This document shows positions 1 to 5,553 of a DNA stretch of 5,553 nt, piece by piece. Within the stretch, counting starts at the first letter, position 1. Every line of letters begins with the position of its first letter. Origin of the DNA: Prevotellaceae bacterium (GTDB taxonomy: Bacteria; Bacteroidota; Bacteroidia; Bacteroidales; UBA932). A program made the position numbers and the translations under genes. The stretch spans positions 1 to 5,553 of the forward strand of contig JAITQP010000013.1 of the NCBI GenBank assembly GCA_031288885.1, read 5' to 3'. Under the pieces are notes generated by a model. It worked only from the letters and a program-made list of their open reading frames with translations, made no database searches and was not told the DNA's origin.

Positions 1-216
1 TATTATTTCTTTGGCTGCTTTTGCCTTGCCTTTGCCTGCATAAAACGTGGGGACAAAAATAAGTACAATTTTTCAATAAACAAAAATTCTGTATGATTAG
101 CTTTCTTATATTTCACACGACCTAATTTTGCGCATCGTCATTGCTTCGCTCCGCTTGTAGTAGCGCGAGGCGCGCTGAAAGTAATGCATAAAATCATGTT
201 TTGTAAAATGTAAATG
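1..216. other. AT-rich non-coding left flank
   Basis: I see no supportable gene here. The three forward frames at the very left edge are briefly open and hydrophobic (one runs to a TGA at 94-96), but none has features that tie it to a protein, so a gene end beyond the edge can be neither shown nor excluded. The stretch is AT-rich apart from a GC-rich island at about 131-178, described separately. Confidence 0.6.
131..178. repeat. GC-rich island with a short perfect hairpin
   Basis: The inverted repeat AGCGCG (162-167) and CGCGCT (171-176) encloses a 3-base AGG loop. Just before it lies a CATTGCTTCGCTCCGCTT-like stretch that, on the other strand, reads GGAGCGAAGCAATGACG. It stands out sharply from the AT-rich surroundings. 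Short GC-rich palindromic intergenic elements of this general look occur in many bacteria, but only one copy is visible here, so calling it a dispersed repeat is inference. Confidence 0.4.
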
Positions 217-384
217 TGTAGTAATCAGCATATTTCTCCAGAATTTATCAACTTTTTTCAGCCAATGTTTACATTTATAATACTAATATACAGCGTGTTA
301 CTTCAACAAAATCGCCAAACTTTCCAAAAAAGGCAAGTTTGGCGATTTTGAATTGATAAAATATTGATATTCAATAATATAAAC
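217..384 (-). pseudogene. Decayed fragment of an AAA/DUF4143 ATPase gene (unit 1, distal)
   Basis: Read on the minus strand, this stretch aligns with codons about 154-208 of the ATPase gene at 610-1884. The best part reads EYQYFINSKSPNLP, against EYYDFITSKSPNLT in the intact protein. A DNA match also persists at the far end: AGAAATATGCTGATTACTA here against AGAAGCGTGCTGAATACTA in the gene, 15 of 19 bases. The frame is broken by in-frame stops (the first after LAILLK) and small indels, so it is not translated as a functional domain. It has the same 172-base spacing and layout as the unit at 389-556, so the two look like a tandem duplication. The hairpin loop in this unit is A6, the reverse complement of the T6 loop in the other unit. 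The boundaries are approximate. An alternative is a palindromic repeat family whose sequence also sits inside the ATPase gene. Confidence 0.7.
307..350. repeat. Perfect 16-bp-stem hairpin, A6 loop
   Basis: Arms CAAAATCGCCAAACTT (307-322) and AAGTTTGGCGATTTTG (335-350) are exact reverse complements. Inside them comes a T/C mismatch, then CC/GG pairing around a loop of six A. The hairpin starts an 83-base core (301-383) that is almost identical in the second unit: 76 of 77 bases match outside the loop. It could act as a bidirectional transcription terminator, but no long T-run follows either arm, so that role is uncertain. Confidence 0.85.
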
Positions 385-388
385 GATT

Positions 389-556
389 AATAGCATTCGC
401 CACATTTCTCATAAATCTAACATCTTGTTTCAGCCGATATTTTCATTTATCATATTAATATACAGTACTTTACTTCAACAAAATCGCCAAACTTTCCTTT
501 TTTGGCAAGTTTGGCGATTTTGAATTGATAAAATATTTATATTCAATAATATAAAG
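389..556 (-). pseudogene. Decayed fragment of an AAA/DUF4143 ATPase gene (unit 2, proximal)
   Basis: This unit starts 53 bases past the ATPase stop codon and, on the minus strand, again resembles ATPase codons about 154-208. It reads EYKYFINSKSPNLPKKESLA against EYYDFITSKSPNLTKTEILA in the intact protein, and further along FMRNVANAI against FVRSVLNTI. A 34-base DNA core (484-517) matches gene positions 1359-1392 at 29 of 34 bases without gaps, with the T-rich centre in the same orientation as in the gene. In-frame stops follow the LAILLK stretch, so it is not functional as coding sequence. The far-end DNA (389-409) still resembles gene positions 1261-1281. I infer that an internal piece of an ATPase gene, perhaps from another paralogue, was left here and duplicated in tandem. 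Confidence 0.72.
479..522. repeat. Perfect 16-bp-stem hairpin, T6 loop
   Basis: The arms are the same as in the hairpin at 307-350 (here 479-494 and 507-522), with the same T/C mismatch and CC/GG inner pairs, but the loop is six T instead of six A. The ten bases at 496-505 are the exact reverse complement of those at 324-333. It lies 88 bases beyond the stop codon of the ATPase gene, so it could also shape the 3' end of the proS-ATPase transcript. Confidence 0.85.
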
Positions 557-609
557 CAACACGTAAATTTGATAATTTTCTATGCTATGAGGTTTTTACG
601 CGATGTAAA

Positions 610-1884
610 TCATTTGCTATCAGCATTTTCATCTCCGTCATCATCATCTTGCAGTAGCCAATCAATCACATTCATCTTCCGTATTCCGTCATATGCGGGG
701 TTGATATCTACATCCGCAGAGAGTAGATACTTGGGATTTGAGTCGTGTATTGTTTGCAAGGGGCGCAGCTCCCGCTCAAGCGTTTCGGGATTTTCGGTGT
801 TCCATGCCACTTGGTAGTAGGAGATATAACCCTCATCGTCGAGAACGACAAAGTCAACCTCAAAGTTGTCTTTTTTGCCAATAAAAACATCTCTGTAGCG
901 CCGCAGCAGCTCAAAGTAAACGGCATTCTCCAGCCAGTGCGAGAGGTATTTTGCGATGTCTCTTTTGAGCCGAACTTTGTAGAAGCAAGGGTCAACAAGG
1001 TAGTATTTGTTGAGCGTTTGCAGCAGCCCTTTCCCTTTTATTTCGTAGCGCGGCACTTTGTAAATTAAAAACGCATCGCAAAGCGCGTCCAAATATTTTG
1101 CAACGGTCTGCTTGTCAACCACAGTGCCGTTGGTGCGCAGCGTGTCGGAAATGGAGCGCGGCGACACGTACGAGCCAACCGAATCAAATATGAAGTCAAT
1201 TATTTTGTTGAAATCGTGCCTGTTGCTAATTCTCAACCGCTGGAAAATATCTTTCATGACGATAGTATTCAGCACGCTTCTTACAAATCCATCGGCCTGC
1301 TTCCGGCTAATGTTTTTTTGCTTATAGTACTCAGGGATACCGCCTTCCTGCAAATAATTCGCCAAAATCTCGGTTTTTGTCAAGTTTGGCGATTTTGAAG
1401 TTATAAAATCGTAATATTCAGAGAATTGAAATGGCAAAACCGACACCTCAATGTACCGCCCTGTAAGCAGTGTGGCCAGCTCGCCCGAAAGGAGATAGGC
1501 GTTAGAGCCGGTGATATATACGTCGCAATTTTTTTTGATGAACAGGCTATCGACAAGCCGCTGAAATTCTTTGATATTCTGCACCTCGTCGAGAAAAATG
1601 TAGTTCATTTTATCGGGCGCAAGGCGATCTTTTATGTGGGTGTGAATTTGAAAAATATCGCCAATGGCAAGCGTGTCCAAATCTTCAAAGTTGAGGAATT
1701 GGATTTGCTCCTGCCCAACGCCTTGCTGCAGCAGCTCGTCGGCAAACATTTGCAGCAGCGTAGATTTCCCGCAGCGCCGCACCCCTGTAATGACCTTGAT
1801 AATATTCTGGTCTTTCAGGTTGCGGAGCGTCTGCATGTATTGCTTGCGCTCAATGAGAGTTTCTATGTTGTGAGGGGTTGGCAT
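610..1884 (-). CDS. AAA-family ATPase with C-terminal DUF4143 domain
   Basis: A 424-residue protein of the AAA_14/DUF4143 family, whose members are common in Bacteroidota and mostly of unknown cellular role. The N-terminal ATPase holds a Walker A motif, GVRRCGKST (residues 34-42), a Walker B, YIFLDEVQ (95-102, Asp99 and Glu100), a sensor-1-like strand, VYITGSN (122-128), and a family-typical TGRY (141-144). A helical linker with YLQEGGIPEYY follows. The rest (about 215-410) is the DUF4143 region with a degenerate nuclease-like core: Glu319, Asp344 in FEVDFVV, and Gln358 in YYQVAWN, where active nucleases usually have Glu-x-Lys. The C-terminus is acidic (DDDDGDENADSK). The start fits the family's usual N-terminus and lies 9 bases after the proS stop, with no clear ribosome binding site. 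Residues 156-175 overlap a DNA segment repeated twice downstream. It is probably cotranscribed with proS. ATP hydrolysis is likely; the substrate is unknown. Confidence 0.9.
   Translation of the reverse strand: MPTPHNIETLIERKQYMQTLRNLKDQNIIKVITGVRRCGKSTLLQMFADELLQQGVGQEQIQFLNFEDLDTLAIGDIFQIHTHIKDRLAPDKMNYIFLDEVQNIKEFQRLVDSLFIKKNCDVYITGSNAYLLSGELATLLTGRYIEVSVLPFQFSEYYDFITSKSPNLTKTEILANYLQEGGIPEYYKQKNISRKQADGFVRSVLNTIVMKDIFQRLRISNRHDFNKIIDFIFDSVGSYVSPRSISDTLRTNGTVVDKQTVAKYLDALCDAFLIYKVPRYEIKGKGLLQTLNKYYLVDPCFYKVRLKRDIAKYLSHWLENAVYFELLRRYRDVFIGKKDNFEVDFVVLDDEGYISYYQVAWNTENPETLERELRPLQTIHDSNPKYLLSADVDINPAYDGIRKMNVIDWLLQDDDDGDENADSK
1359..1392. repeat. Quasi-palindrome inside the ATPase gene, related to the downstream hairpins
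   Basis: TCGCCAAA (1359-1366) and TTTGGCGA (1385-1392) form an 8-bp inverted repeat within the codons for SKSPNLTKTEILA. The 34 bases match the core at 484-517 at 29 positions with no gap, and similarity continues to about 1422 on the right and about 1261 on the left. The segment encodes the linker between SEYYDF and LANYLQEGG. That linker is about as long here as I expect for the family, so no obvious insertion is visible. Confidence 0.8.
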
Positions 1885-1893
1885 AGGGTTTCA

Positions 1894-3366
1894 TCAGTAC
1901 GACCTTGCAAATACCACGCGCTGCGCCGAGGGCTTGCCGGTCACCATGCAGCGTCCGGCTTCCGGCTTGCCGTCGCGCGGGATGCAGCGAATGGTGGCTT
2001 TGGTTTCGTCCTTTACCTTTGCCTCGGTTTCGGGCGTGCCGTCCCAGTGCGCAAGGATAAATCCGCCCTTTTCGATTTGCTCCTTAAACTCGTCGTAGGT
2101 GTTGACTTCAAAGGTGTTTTCGGCGCGGAATGCCTTTGCCTTTGCGTAAATGTTATCCTGAATTTCGGCCAGCAGGGTCACCACGTGGTCGGCAATGTTT
2201 TCTTGCGGCAGCAGCTGTTTTTGCAGCGTATCGCGGCGCGCCACCTCCACCGTGCCGTTTTGCATGTCGCGCGGCCCAACGGCAAGGCGCACCGGCACGC
2301 CCTTTAGCTCGTACTCGGCAAACTTGAAGCCCGACCGCACGTTGTCTCTGTCGTCGTACTTTGCCGTAACGCCGCGCGCCTCGAGCTGCTGCTTCATTTC
2401 GGTTGCCTTGGCGGAGATAGCCTCCAGCTCGTCGGCGCCTTTGTAGATGGGCACGATGACCACCTGCAGCGGCGCCAGCTTTGGCGGCAGCACCAGCCCG
2501 TTGTTGTCGCTGTGCGCCATGATGAGCGCCCCCATCAGGCGGGTGGAAACGCCCCACGAGGTAGCCCACACGTACTCCTGCTTGCCCTCCTTGCTGATGT
2601 ACTGCACGTCGAACGCTTTGGCAAAGTTTTGTCCCAAAAAGTGCGACGTGCCCGCCTGTAGCGCTTTCCCGTCCTGCATCAGGGCTTCGATGCAGTAGGT
2701 GTCTTCGGCGCCGGCAAAGCGCTCGCTCAGCGTTTTTTTGCCCACCAGCACGGGCAGCGCCAAGAATGTTTCGGCAAAGCTGGCGTACACGTTTATCATT
2801 TTTTCGGTTTCCTCCACGGCCTCCTCGCGCGTAGCGTGCGCGGTGTGCCCCTCCTGCCACAGGAACTCGGCGGTGCGCAGGAACAGGCGCGTGCGCATCT
2901 CCCAGCGCACCACGTTTGCCCACTGGTTGACCAGAATGGGCAGGTCGCGGTACGACTGTATCCAGCCTTTGTAGGTGTTCCAGATGATGGTTTCGGAGGT
3001 GGGGCGCACGATGAGCTCCTCCTCCAGCTTGGCCTCGGGGTCAACCACCACGCCTTTGCCGTCGGGCGAATTCATCAGGCGGTGGTGCGTAACAACGGCG
3101 CACTCCTTGGCAAAGCCTTCAACGTGCTCGGCCTCCTTGCTCAGGAATGATTTTGGGATGAACAGCGGAAAGTAGGCGTTCACGTGCCCCGTGTCCTTGA
3201 ACATCCTATCGAGCGTCGCCTGAATTTTCTCCCAAATAGCGTACCCATAGGGTTTAATGACCATGCAACCCCGCACCGCCGAGTTGTCTGCCAACCCCGC
3301 TTTGACCACTAAGTCGTTGTACCATTGTGCGTAATTATCAGCTCTATTGGTGACTTCCTTTGCCAT
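1894..3366 (-). CDS. proS: Prolyl-tRNA synthetase, archaeal/eukaryote type (EC 6.1.1.15)
   Basis: A class II aminoacyl-tRNA synthetase that charges tRNA-Pro with proline in the cytoplasm. It has 490 residues, the usual size of the short archaeal-type ProRS also found in Bacteroidota and Thermus, and lacks the large editing insertion of the usual bacterial form. Visible signatures are the motif 1 region [12 protein letters not shown] (63-74), RPTSET (121-126), motif 2 RWE...[18 protein letters not shown] (154-177) and motif 3 [19 protein letters not shown] (272-290). The HGTP anticodon-binding domain starts at about 298 ([14 protein letters not shown]), and a C-terminal ProRS-specific domain ends in FARSY, with the terminal tyrosine typical of the group. 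Only two cysteines (461, 473) remain of the zinc-site pattern seen in some archaeal enzymes. The start [20 protein letters not shown] fits the family. A double stop, TGATGA, closes the gene 9 bases before the ATPase gene. Confidence 0.97.
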   Translation of the reverse strand: MAKEVTNRADNYAQWYNDLVVKAGLADNSAVRGCMVIKPYGYAIWEKIQATLDRMFKDTGHVNAYFPLFIPKSFLSKEAEHVEGFAKECAVVTHHRLMNSPDGKGVVVDPEAKLEEELIVRPTSETIIWNTYKGWIQSYRDLPILVNQWANVVRWEMRTRLFLRTAEFLWQEGHTAHATREEAVEETEKMINVYASFAETFLALPVLVGKKTLSERFAGAEDTYCIEALMQDGKALQAGTSHFLGQNFAKAFDVQYISKEGKQEYVWATSWGVSTRLMGALIMAHSDNNGLVLPPKLAPLQVVIVPIYKGADELEAISAKATEMKQQLEARGVTAKYDDRDNVRSGFKFAEYELKGVPVRLAVGPRDMQNGTVEVARRDTLQKQLLPQENIADHVVTLLAEIQDNIYAKAKAFRAENTFEVNTYDEFKEQIEKGGFILAHWDGTPETEAKVKDETKATIRCIPRDGKPEAGRCMVTGKPSAQRVVFARSY

Positions 3367-3438
3367 TCTTACTTTTTAATACTATTTTTGTTGCGTTCTG
3401 AACTATTCTTTACTACATTTGCCAAGTAACCGCCGCCA

Positions 3439-3531
3439 CAGTATTCGGTTGACAGCCACTCCACAGCCAGCAAAGGTAGCAATTTAAGCGAATACTGCAA
3501 AAAAAGATTGACAGGGGCTGCCTCCACAGCC
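3439..3531. repeat. Clustered short repeats in the divergent intergenic region
   Basis: Three small elements overlap here. First, a perfect 9-bp inverted repeat, CAGTATTCG (3439-3447) and CGAATACTG (3489-3497), separated by 41 bases. Second, a split direct repeat: TTGACAG then CTCCACAGCC, at 3449-3468 with a 3-base spacer and at 3508-3531 with a 7-base spacer. Third, a small hairpin, GGCTG (3516-3520) with CAGCC (3527-3531). The right arm of the inverted repeat lies between the two proS promoter boxes and the left arm lies just downstream of the predicted transcription start, so a role in regulation is possible but unproven. Confidence 0.5.
3471..3501 (-). promoter_or_regulatory. Bacteroidota-type promoter for proS
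   Basis: On the minus strand, TTTG (3498-3501) is followed after exactly 19 bases by TACCTTTG (3471-3478). This matches the Bacteroidota primary sigma factor pattern: TTTG near -33 and TAnnTTTG near -7. Transcription would start at about 3460-3467, leaving a leader of about 95-100 bases before the proS ATG. The start site is inferred from spacing only. Confidence 0.7.
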
Positions 3532-3576
3532 GTTTGATGGGATATGTTTTATTTATCAACTTAAAACGATTTAGCA

Positions 3577-4614
3577 ATGGCACGTAAAATGTATAAAGTA
3601 TTTTTTAGCCTTGCCGCATGCTGCCTGTTTTTTTGCAGCGCAGCCGCTCACGACGACCTGTACTTTAACCCCAAGCGGCAGCGGGAGCTGAACAGGCAGG
3701 AGGCTGAGCGCAGAGCCAGCCAACCAAGCTTTTCGGGGCTCAAGCGCGGCAGCGAAGCGCAGCAGCAGCAGGAGAGCCGCTACACCGAAAGCTGGGGCGA
3801 TGTTGATTCGCTGGAAAGCCGCCCAAATAGCACGATTTACGAAATAACCCGCGACGATGAGTACGGCTCGGAGCGCGACGAGGACAGCTACGCTGCACGC
3901 CTGCGCTACGACGACCCCACCTACGTGGTGTACGTCCGCGACCCCTACTGGTACGACCCGTGGTGGCGTTACCCCCACGCAGGCGTTTACGGCACATGGG
4001 GCGACCGCTGGGGATGGGGGCTAAGCTGGGGATACCCCTACTATGGTTACGGCTACGGCTACGGCTGGGATTGGGGATACCCCTACTACGGCTGGGGGCA
4101 CACGCACCACTACTATCCCTACCACCCGTGGCATCAATGGGGAGGACATCCCGTGGCTGAGGCTCGGGGAACGCACAGGGGCAGCAGCATGTCGGGCACC
4201 GGACGGGGAACGGGGTACACCCACAGCCGCAACAGCTCCGGCACGTACAGCAGGTCGCGCCTAACCGTTCCCGCGGGAACGTACACGCAGCGCAGGCAGG
4301 GCAGCTATGCGGCTTCGCCTGCAGCGCAGCAGGGAGCAACCGGCAGCACGGGCAGCCGCACTACCTACTCCAACAGCGGACGGTCGTACCAGTCTATCCC
4401 GTCCTCCAGCTCATCCTCTCAAAGCAGCGGTAGCGCCGCCAGCTCAAGGAGCAGCTACTCCGGCAGCTCCTCGTCCGGCTCAGGGAGCTCCTACTCCGGT
4501 GGCTCCAGCTCCAGCTCGAGAAGCAGCTACTCCGGCAGCTCCAGCTCAAGTTCAAGCTCCAGCTCAAGGAGTAGCGGTAGCAGCAGCGGCGGACGCAGAA
4601 GCTCCGGAAGGTAG
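3577..4614 (+). CDS. Exported low-complexity protein, Trp/Tyr/Gly-rich centre and Ser-rich tail
   Basis: I do not recognise this 345-residue protein beyond its general type. It begins with a signal sequence (about 1-24) whose AAA-HDD end suits signal peptidase I; LAAC at 12-15 would also fit a lipobox, but the residues after it do not look like a Bacteroidota lipoprotein export signal. Residues 28-120 are charged and mostly polar (NPKRQRELNRQEAERR, then an Asp/Glu-rich part). Residues 122-190 are extraordinarily aromatic, with WGYPYYGYGYGYGW and a nearby second WGYPYYG. Residues 190-270 are Gly/Ser/Thr/Arg-rich and basic. Residues 276-345 are mostly serine. One possible Bacteroidota O-glycosylation motif (Asp-Ser-Leu, 77-79) is present. 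No catalytic motif is visible. A second ATG at codon 5 is possible. The outer-membrane gene follows after 45 bases, so an envelope or surface role is reasonable but inferred. Confidence 0.85.
   Translation: MARKMYKVFFSLAACCLFFCSAAAHDDLYFNPKRQRELNRQEAERRASQPSFSGLKRGSEAQQQQESRYTESWGDVDSLESRPNSTIYEITRDDEYGSERDEDSYAARLRYDDPTYVVYVRDPYWYDPWWRYPHAGVYGTWGDRWGWGLSWGYPYYGYGYGYGWDWGYPYYGWGHTHHYYPYHPWHQWGGHPVAEARGTHRGSSMSGTGRGTGYTHSRNSSGTYSRSRLTVPAGTYTQRRQGSYAASPAAQQGATGSTGSRTTYSNSGRSYQSIPSSSSSSQSSGSAASSRSSYSGSSSSGSGSSYSGGSSSSSRSSYSGSSSSSSSSSSRSSGSSSGGRRSSGR
4027..4091 (+). repeat. Internal duplication coding WGYPYYG
   Basis: TGGGGATACCCCTACTATGG at 4027-4046 recurs at 4072-4091 with a single base change (T to C), 45 bases (15 codons) apart. 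Between them lies a run of GGCTAC codons (Gly-Tyr). The in-frame period suggests slippage or unequal recombination built this aromatic segment. Confidence 0.8.
4450..4542 (+). repeat. Internal 72-base repeat in the Ser-rich tail
   Basis: A 21-base stretch at 4450-4470 recurs exactly at 4522-4542, 72 bases (24 codons) apart; both encode SSYSGSS inside the longer peptide SSRSSYSGSSSS. AGC, TCC and TCA serine codons are mixed, so the tract is an in-frame repeat array rather than a single-codon expansion. Confidence 0.8.
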
Positions 4615-4659
4615 CAGGTACGCAAGACAAGATGTAACCCATAAGCTAATTTTACAGGT

Positions 4660-5553
4660 ATGAAAAAATATATTCTTTTGCTGGCTACGGGCGTTTGCCT
4701 CACGCATTCAAGCTATGCCCAAGGTGATGAGGATGCGTTGCGTTTTTCGCGCAGCTACCCCTTGGGCACCGCCCGCTTTAGCGCTATGGGCGGCGCATTT
4801 TCCGCCTTGGGCGGCGACCTCACCACGCTGGCGTACAATCCGGCGGGGCTGGGCGTGTACCGCTCGGGGGAGCTTTCCATTACCCCCAACATGAACGTTA
4901 CCAACGTATCCTCCTCGTACATGGGCAGCAAGGCTGACGATAAGCGCTACCTGACGGGCTGCTCCAACTTTGGGGGAGTGGGCGTTATCAACACCGGAAG
5001 TCGCGGGTTGGTGAGCATCAACGTAGGAGCGTCGTACAACAAGCACAGCAACTTTTCGGAGCGGTCTTTGGTGAGAGGAAATCCCGTATCGGTGGGAAGC
5101 ACCTACATGGACTACTTTGCGAAGATTGCAAATAAGGATGTGAACCGTGACGATATAGAAGCCGAGTTGGCATTCTATACAGACCTGATAACGTTTGACT
5201 CGACTACTAATCTTTTTTACCCTAACTTTAAGGACAATGACCAAATTAAAGACCAAACCCAAGGTCGCCGCACCTCCGAAGCGTGGGGCAGCATTGGAGA
5301 GTTTGACATGAGCATTGGAGGGAACATTGAACACATGCTTTACTTTGGCGTGACCATAGGCATACAAAGCGTGTCCTACTCCATGGATCAAACGGATATT
5401 GAAGAAGGGCTATCAACCAACACTTCGCCATTTAAGGGTTTTACCTACAGGAGAGCGTTTCGCATGTCGGGCATGGGCGTCAACTTGAAGACAGGTCTCA
5501 TTGTGCGTCCCTTTGCCAACGAAGATTTTTTGGAAGGCCTGCGGCTGGGCGCC
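4660..5553 (+). CDS. OmpP1/FadL-family outer-membrane protein, N-terminal part
   Basis: Open from the ATG at 4660 to the window edge (298 codons, no stop); family members usually run to roughly 450-550 residues, so the C-terminal part is missing. A signal peptide (1-20, ending SSYA before QGDED) directs export. The hallmark N-terminal stretch follows: SAMGGAFSALGG (41-52) and YNPAGLGVY (59-67), typical of Bacteroidota OmpP1/FadL/TodX proteins, in which the N-terminus plugs a beta-barrel. Alternating strands follow, such as GLVSINVGASYNK, FDMSIGGNIEHMLYFGVTIGI and FRMSGMGVNLKTGLIV. The family moves hydrophobic compounds such as long-chain fatty acids across the outer membrane; the actual substrate here cannot be read from the sequence. 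The start has no Shine-Dalgarno sequence, as is usual in this phylum. It may share a transcript with the Ser-rich gene upstream. Confidence 0.9.
   Translation, partial: MKKYILLLATGVCLTHSSYAQGDEDALRFSRSYPLGTARFSAMGGAFSALGGDLTTLAYNPAGLGVYRSGELSITPNMNVTNVSSSYMGSKADDKRYLTGCSNFGGVGVINTGSRGLVSINVGASYNKHSNFSERSLVRGNPVSVGSTYMDYFAKIANKDVNRDDIEAELAFYTDLITFDSTTNLFYPNFKDNDQIKDQTQGRRTSEAWGSIGEFDMSIGGNIEHMLYFGVTIGIQSVSYSMDQTDIEEGLSTNTSPFKGFTYRRAFRMSGMGVNLKTGLIVRPFANEDFLEGLRLGA

Noticed and set aside
1..93. Short open frame at the left edge on the plus strand
   Set aside because: It is about 31 codons, hydrophobic in all three forward frames, and shows no recognisable protein signature.
95..212. A possible third, more decayed unit of the tandem repeat
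   Set aside because: ATAAAAT at 188-194 lies 168 bases from its counterpart at 356-362 and a few nearby bases agree, but the hairpin core is absent and the match is too weak in AT-rich DNA to claim.
479..522. Classical intrinsic terminator for the proS-ATPase transcript
   Set aside because: The stem is strong, but it is only moderately GC-rich and no run of T follows the 3' arm on either strand; I kept it as a repeat with possible 3'-end function.
301..556. CRISPR-like array
   Set aside because: There are only two units, the similarity extends through the whole 172-base period with no unique spacers, and the sequence matches the ATPase gene.
569..817. Plus-strand open frame overlapping the end of the ATPase gene
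   Set aside because: It is antisense to the ATPase C-terminus; its Ser-rich run is the complement of the acidic codons there.
1426..2307. Long open frame on the plus strand (293 codons)
   Set aside because: It runs antisense across the 5' end of the ATPase gene and the 3' end of proS, both well supported, and its translation resembles no protein family.
2153..2923. Long open frame on the minus strand (256 codons) inside proS
   Set aside because: It is a frame-shifted shadow of proS with an Arg/Ala/Gly-rich translation, while the proS frame has all expected motifs.
3508..3550. TTGACA (3508-3513) and TATGTTTT (3543-3550) as a promoter for the Ser-rich gene
   Set aside because: The gap between the TTG and the TA is 32 bases, too long for the Bacteroidota pattern, and no good -10 box lies at the standard sigma-70 spacing.

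Overview
The window most likely comes from a member of the Bacteroidota (Bacteroidia-like). The evidence is an archaeal/eukaryote-type prolyl-tRNA synthetase, a Bacteroidota-style OmpP1/FadL outer-membrane protein, start codons without clear Shine-Dalgarno sequences, and a match to the Bacteroidota promoter (TTTG, 19 bases, TAnnTTTG) upstream of proS.

Layout. Bases 1-609 are AT-rich and hold no intact gene. They contain a small GC-rich hairpin (about 131-178) and two tandem units with a 172-base period (about 217-384 and 389-556), each built around a 16-bp-stem hairpin. Read on the minus strand, both units align with codons about 154-208 of the ATPase gene beside them, so I call them decayed gene fragments. 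Bases 610-3366 are a minus-strand pair: proS followed 9 bases later by an AAA/DUF4143 ATPase gene. Bases 3367-3576 are the divergent intergenic region, with the proS promoter and a set of short repeats. Bases 3577-4614 (plus strand) encode an exported low-complexity protein with a Trp/Tyr/Gly-rich centre and a Ser-rich tail. From 4660 to the right edge, also on the plus strand, is the first 298 codons of an OmpP1/FadL-family outer-membrane protein.

How the parts relate. The proS promoter probably drives both minus-strand genes. The two plus-strand genes are 45 bases apart and both encode exported proteins, so they may form a cell-envelope operon, though I found no convincing promoter for it. 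proS and the outer-membrane gene look like ordinary chromosomal genes; the ATPase belongs to a family that is often multicopy and patchily distributed.

The most unusual part is the left flank. The two fragments are almost identical over an 83-base hairpin-containing core but diverged outside it. The hairpin loop is reverse-complemented in one unit relative to the other. The palindrome is far more perfect in the fragments than in the living gene. This pattern suggests hairpin-templated DNA rewriting, gene conversion, or selection on the hairpin.
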